Shown piece after piece: positions 5,354 through 5,358 of a stretch of 5,358 nucleotides of DNA. The notes beneath the pieces are model-generated. The model saw only the letters and a list, made by a program, of their open reading frames with translations. It was not told the origin of the DNA and made no database searches. This DNA is from an uncultured Caryophanales bacterium (GTDB taxonomy: Bacteria; Bacillota_I; Bacilli_A; RF39; UBA660). The translations under genes and the position numbers were made by a program. Each line of letters starts with the position of its first letter. Position 1 is the stretch's first letter. The stretch covers positions 1 through 5,358 of the forward strand of contig CAMNDO010000055.1 in NCBI GenBank assembly GCA_946535455.1, given 5' to 3'.

Positions 5354-5358
5354 AAGTC

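Noticed and set aside
1..5358. Mycoplasma-type genetic code (TGA as tryptophan)
   Set aside because: All genes are full length under the standard bacterial code, and tryptophan is encoded by TGG, for example in rpsK.
1..5358. CRISPR array, tRNA/rRNA gene, insertion sequence or integration site
   Set aside because: No regularly spaced repeats, cloverleaf-like or rRNA-like segments, transposase fragments or terminal inverted repeats were seen. Non-coding gaps are all under 70 bases.

Overview
The window is AT-rich bacterial chromosome with every supported gene on the minus strand, so transcription runs from the right edge to the left. Gene order read in that direction is rpsK (uS11), rpoA, rplQ (bL17), a short-chain dehydrogenase, an EcfA1-like ABC ATPase, an EcfA2-like ABC ATPase, truA, and an unrecognised gene cut by the left edge. 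The strong GGAGG-type Shine-Dalgarno sites, the low G+C, the roughly 316-residue RpoA and the rpsK-rpoA-rplQ-ecfA-ecfA-truA synteny all point to a low-GC Bacillota (Firmicutes) lineage. It may be an uncultured Bacilli/Erysipelotrichia/Mollicutes-related gut type, but the exact lineage is an inference. All stop codons seen are TAA or TAG, and tryptophan is encoded by TGG, so nothing indicates the mycoplasma code.

Right part (3530-5353): the distal end of the ribosomal protein/alpha operon, with rpsK, rpoA and rplQ closely spaced, each internal start preceded by a good Shine-Dalgarno. It closes with an intrinsic terminator whose hairpin begins at the rplQ stop codon.

Middle (2682-3483): a self-contained one-gene unit with an extended -10 promoter, a classical SDR oxidoreductase and its own intrinsic terminator. 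It sits between rplQ and the ecfA genes, which are normally adjacent in Firmicutes.

Left-centre (450-2652): two overlapping ABC-ATPase genes in the place of ecfA1/ecfA2, followed directly by truA. This is the most unusual part of the window. The EcfA1-like protein keeps a Walker A motif but has lost the catalytic glutamate, the switch histidine and the LSGGQ signature. The EcfA2-like protein has lost the Walker A motif altogether. The transmembrane gene ecfT, expected between ecfA2 and truA, is absent. The reading frames and Shine-Dalgarno sites are intact, so the pair looks like conserved pseudo-ATPases, or a degraded but still translated ECF module, and not a normal vitamin-transport energiser.

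Left edge (1-440): a strong promoter drives a partial gene of unknown function. Its residues C59, H106 and D121 are arranged like a transglutaminase/papain-type triad.
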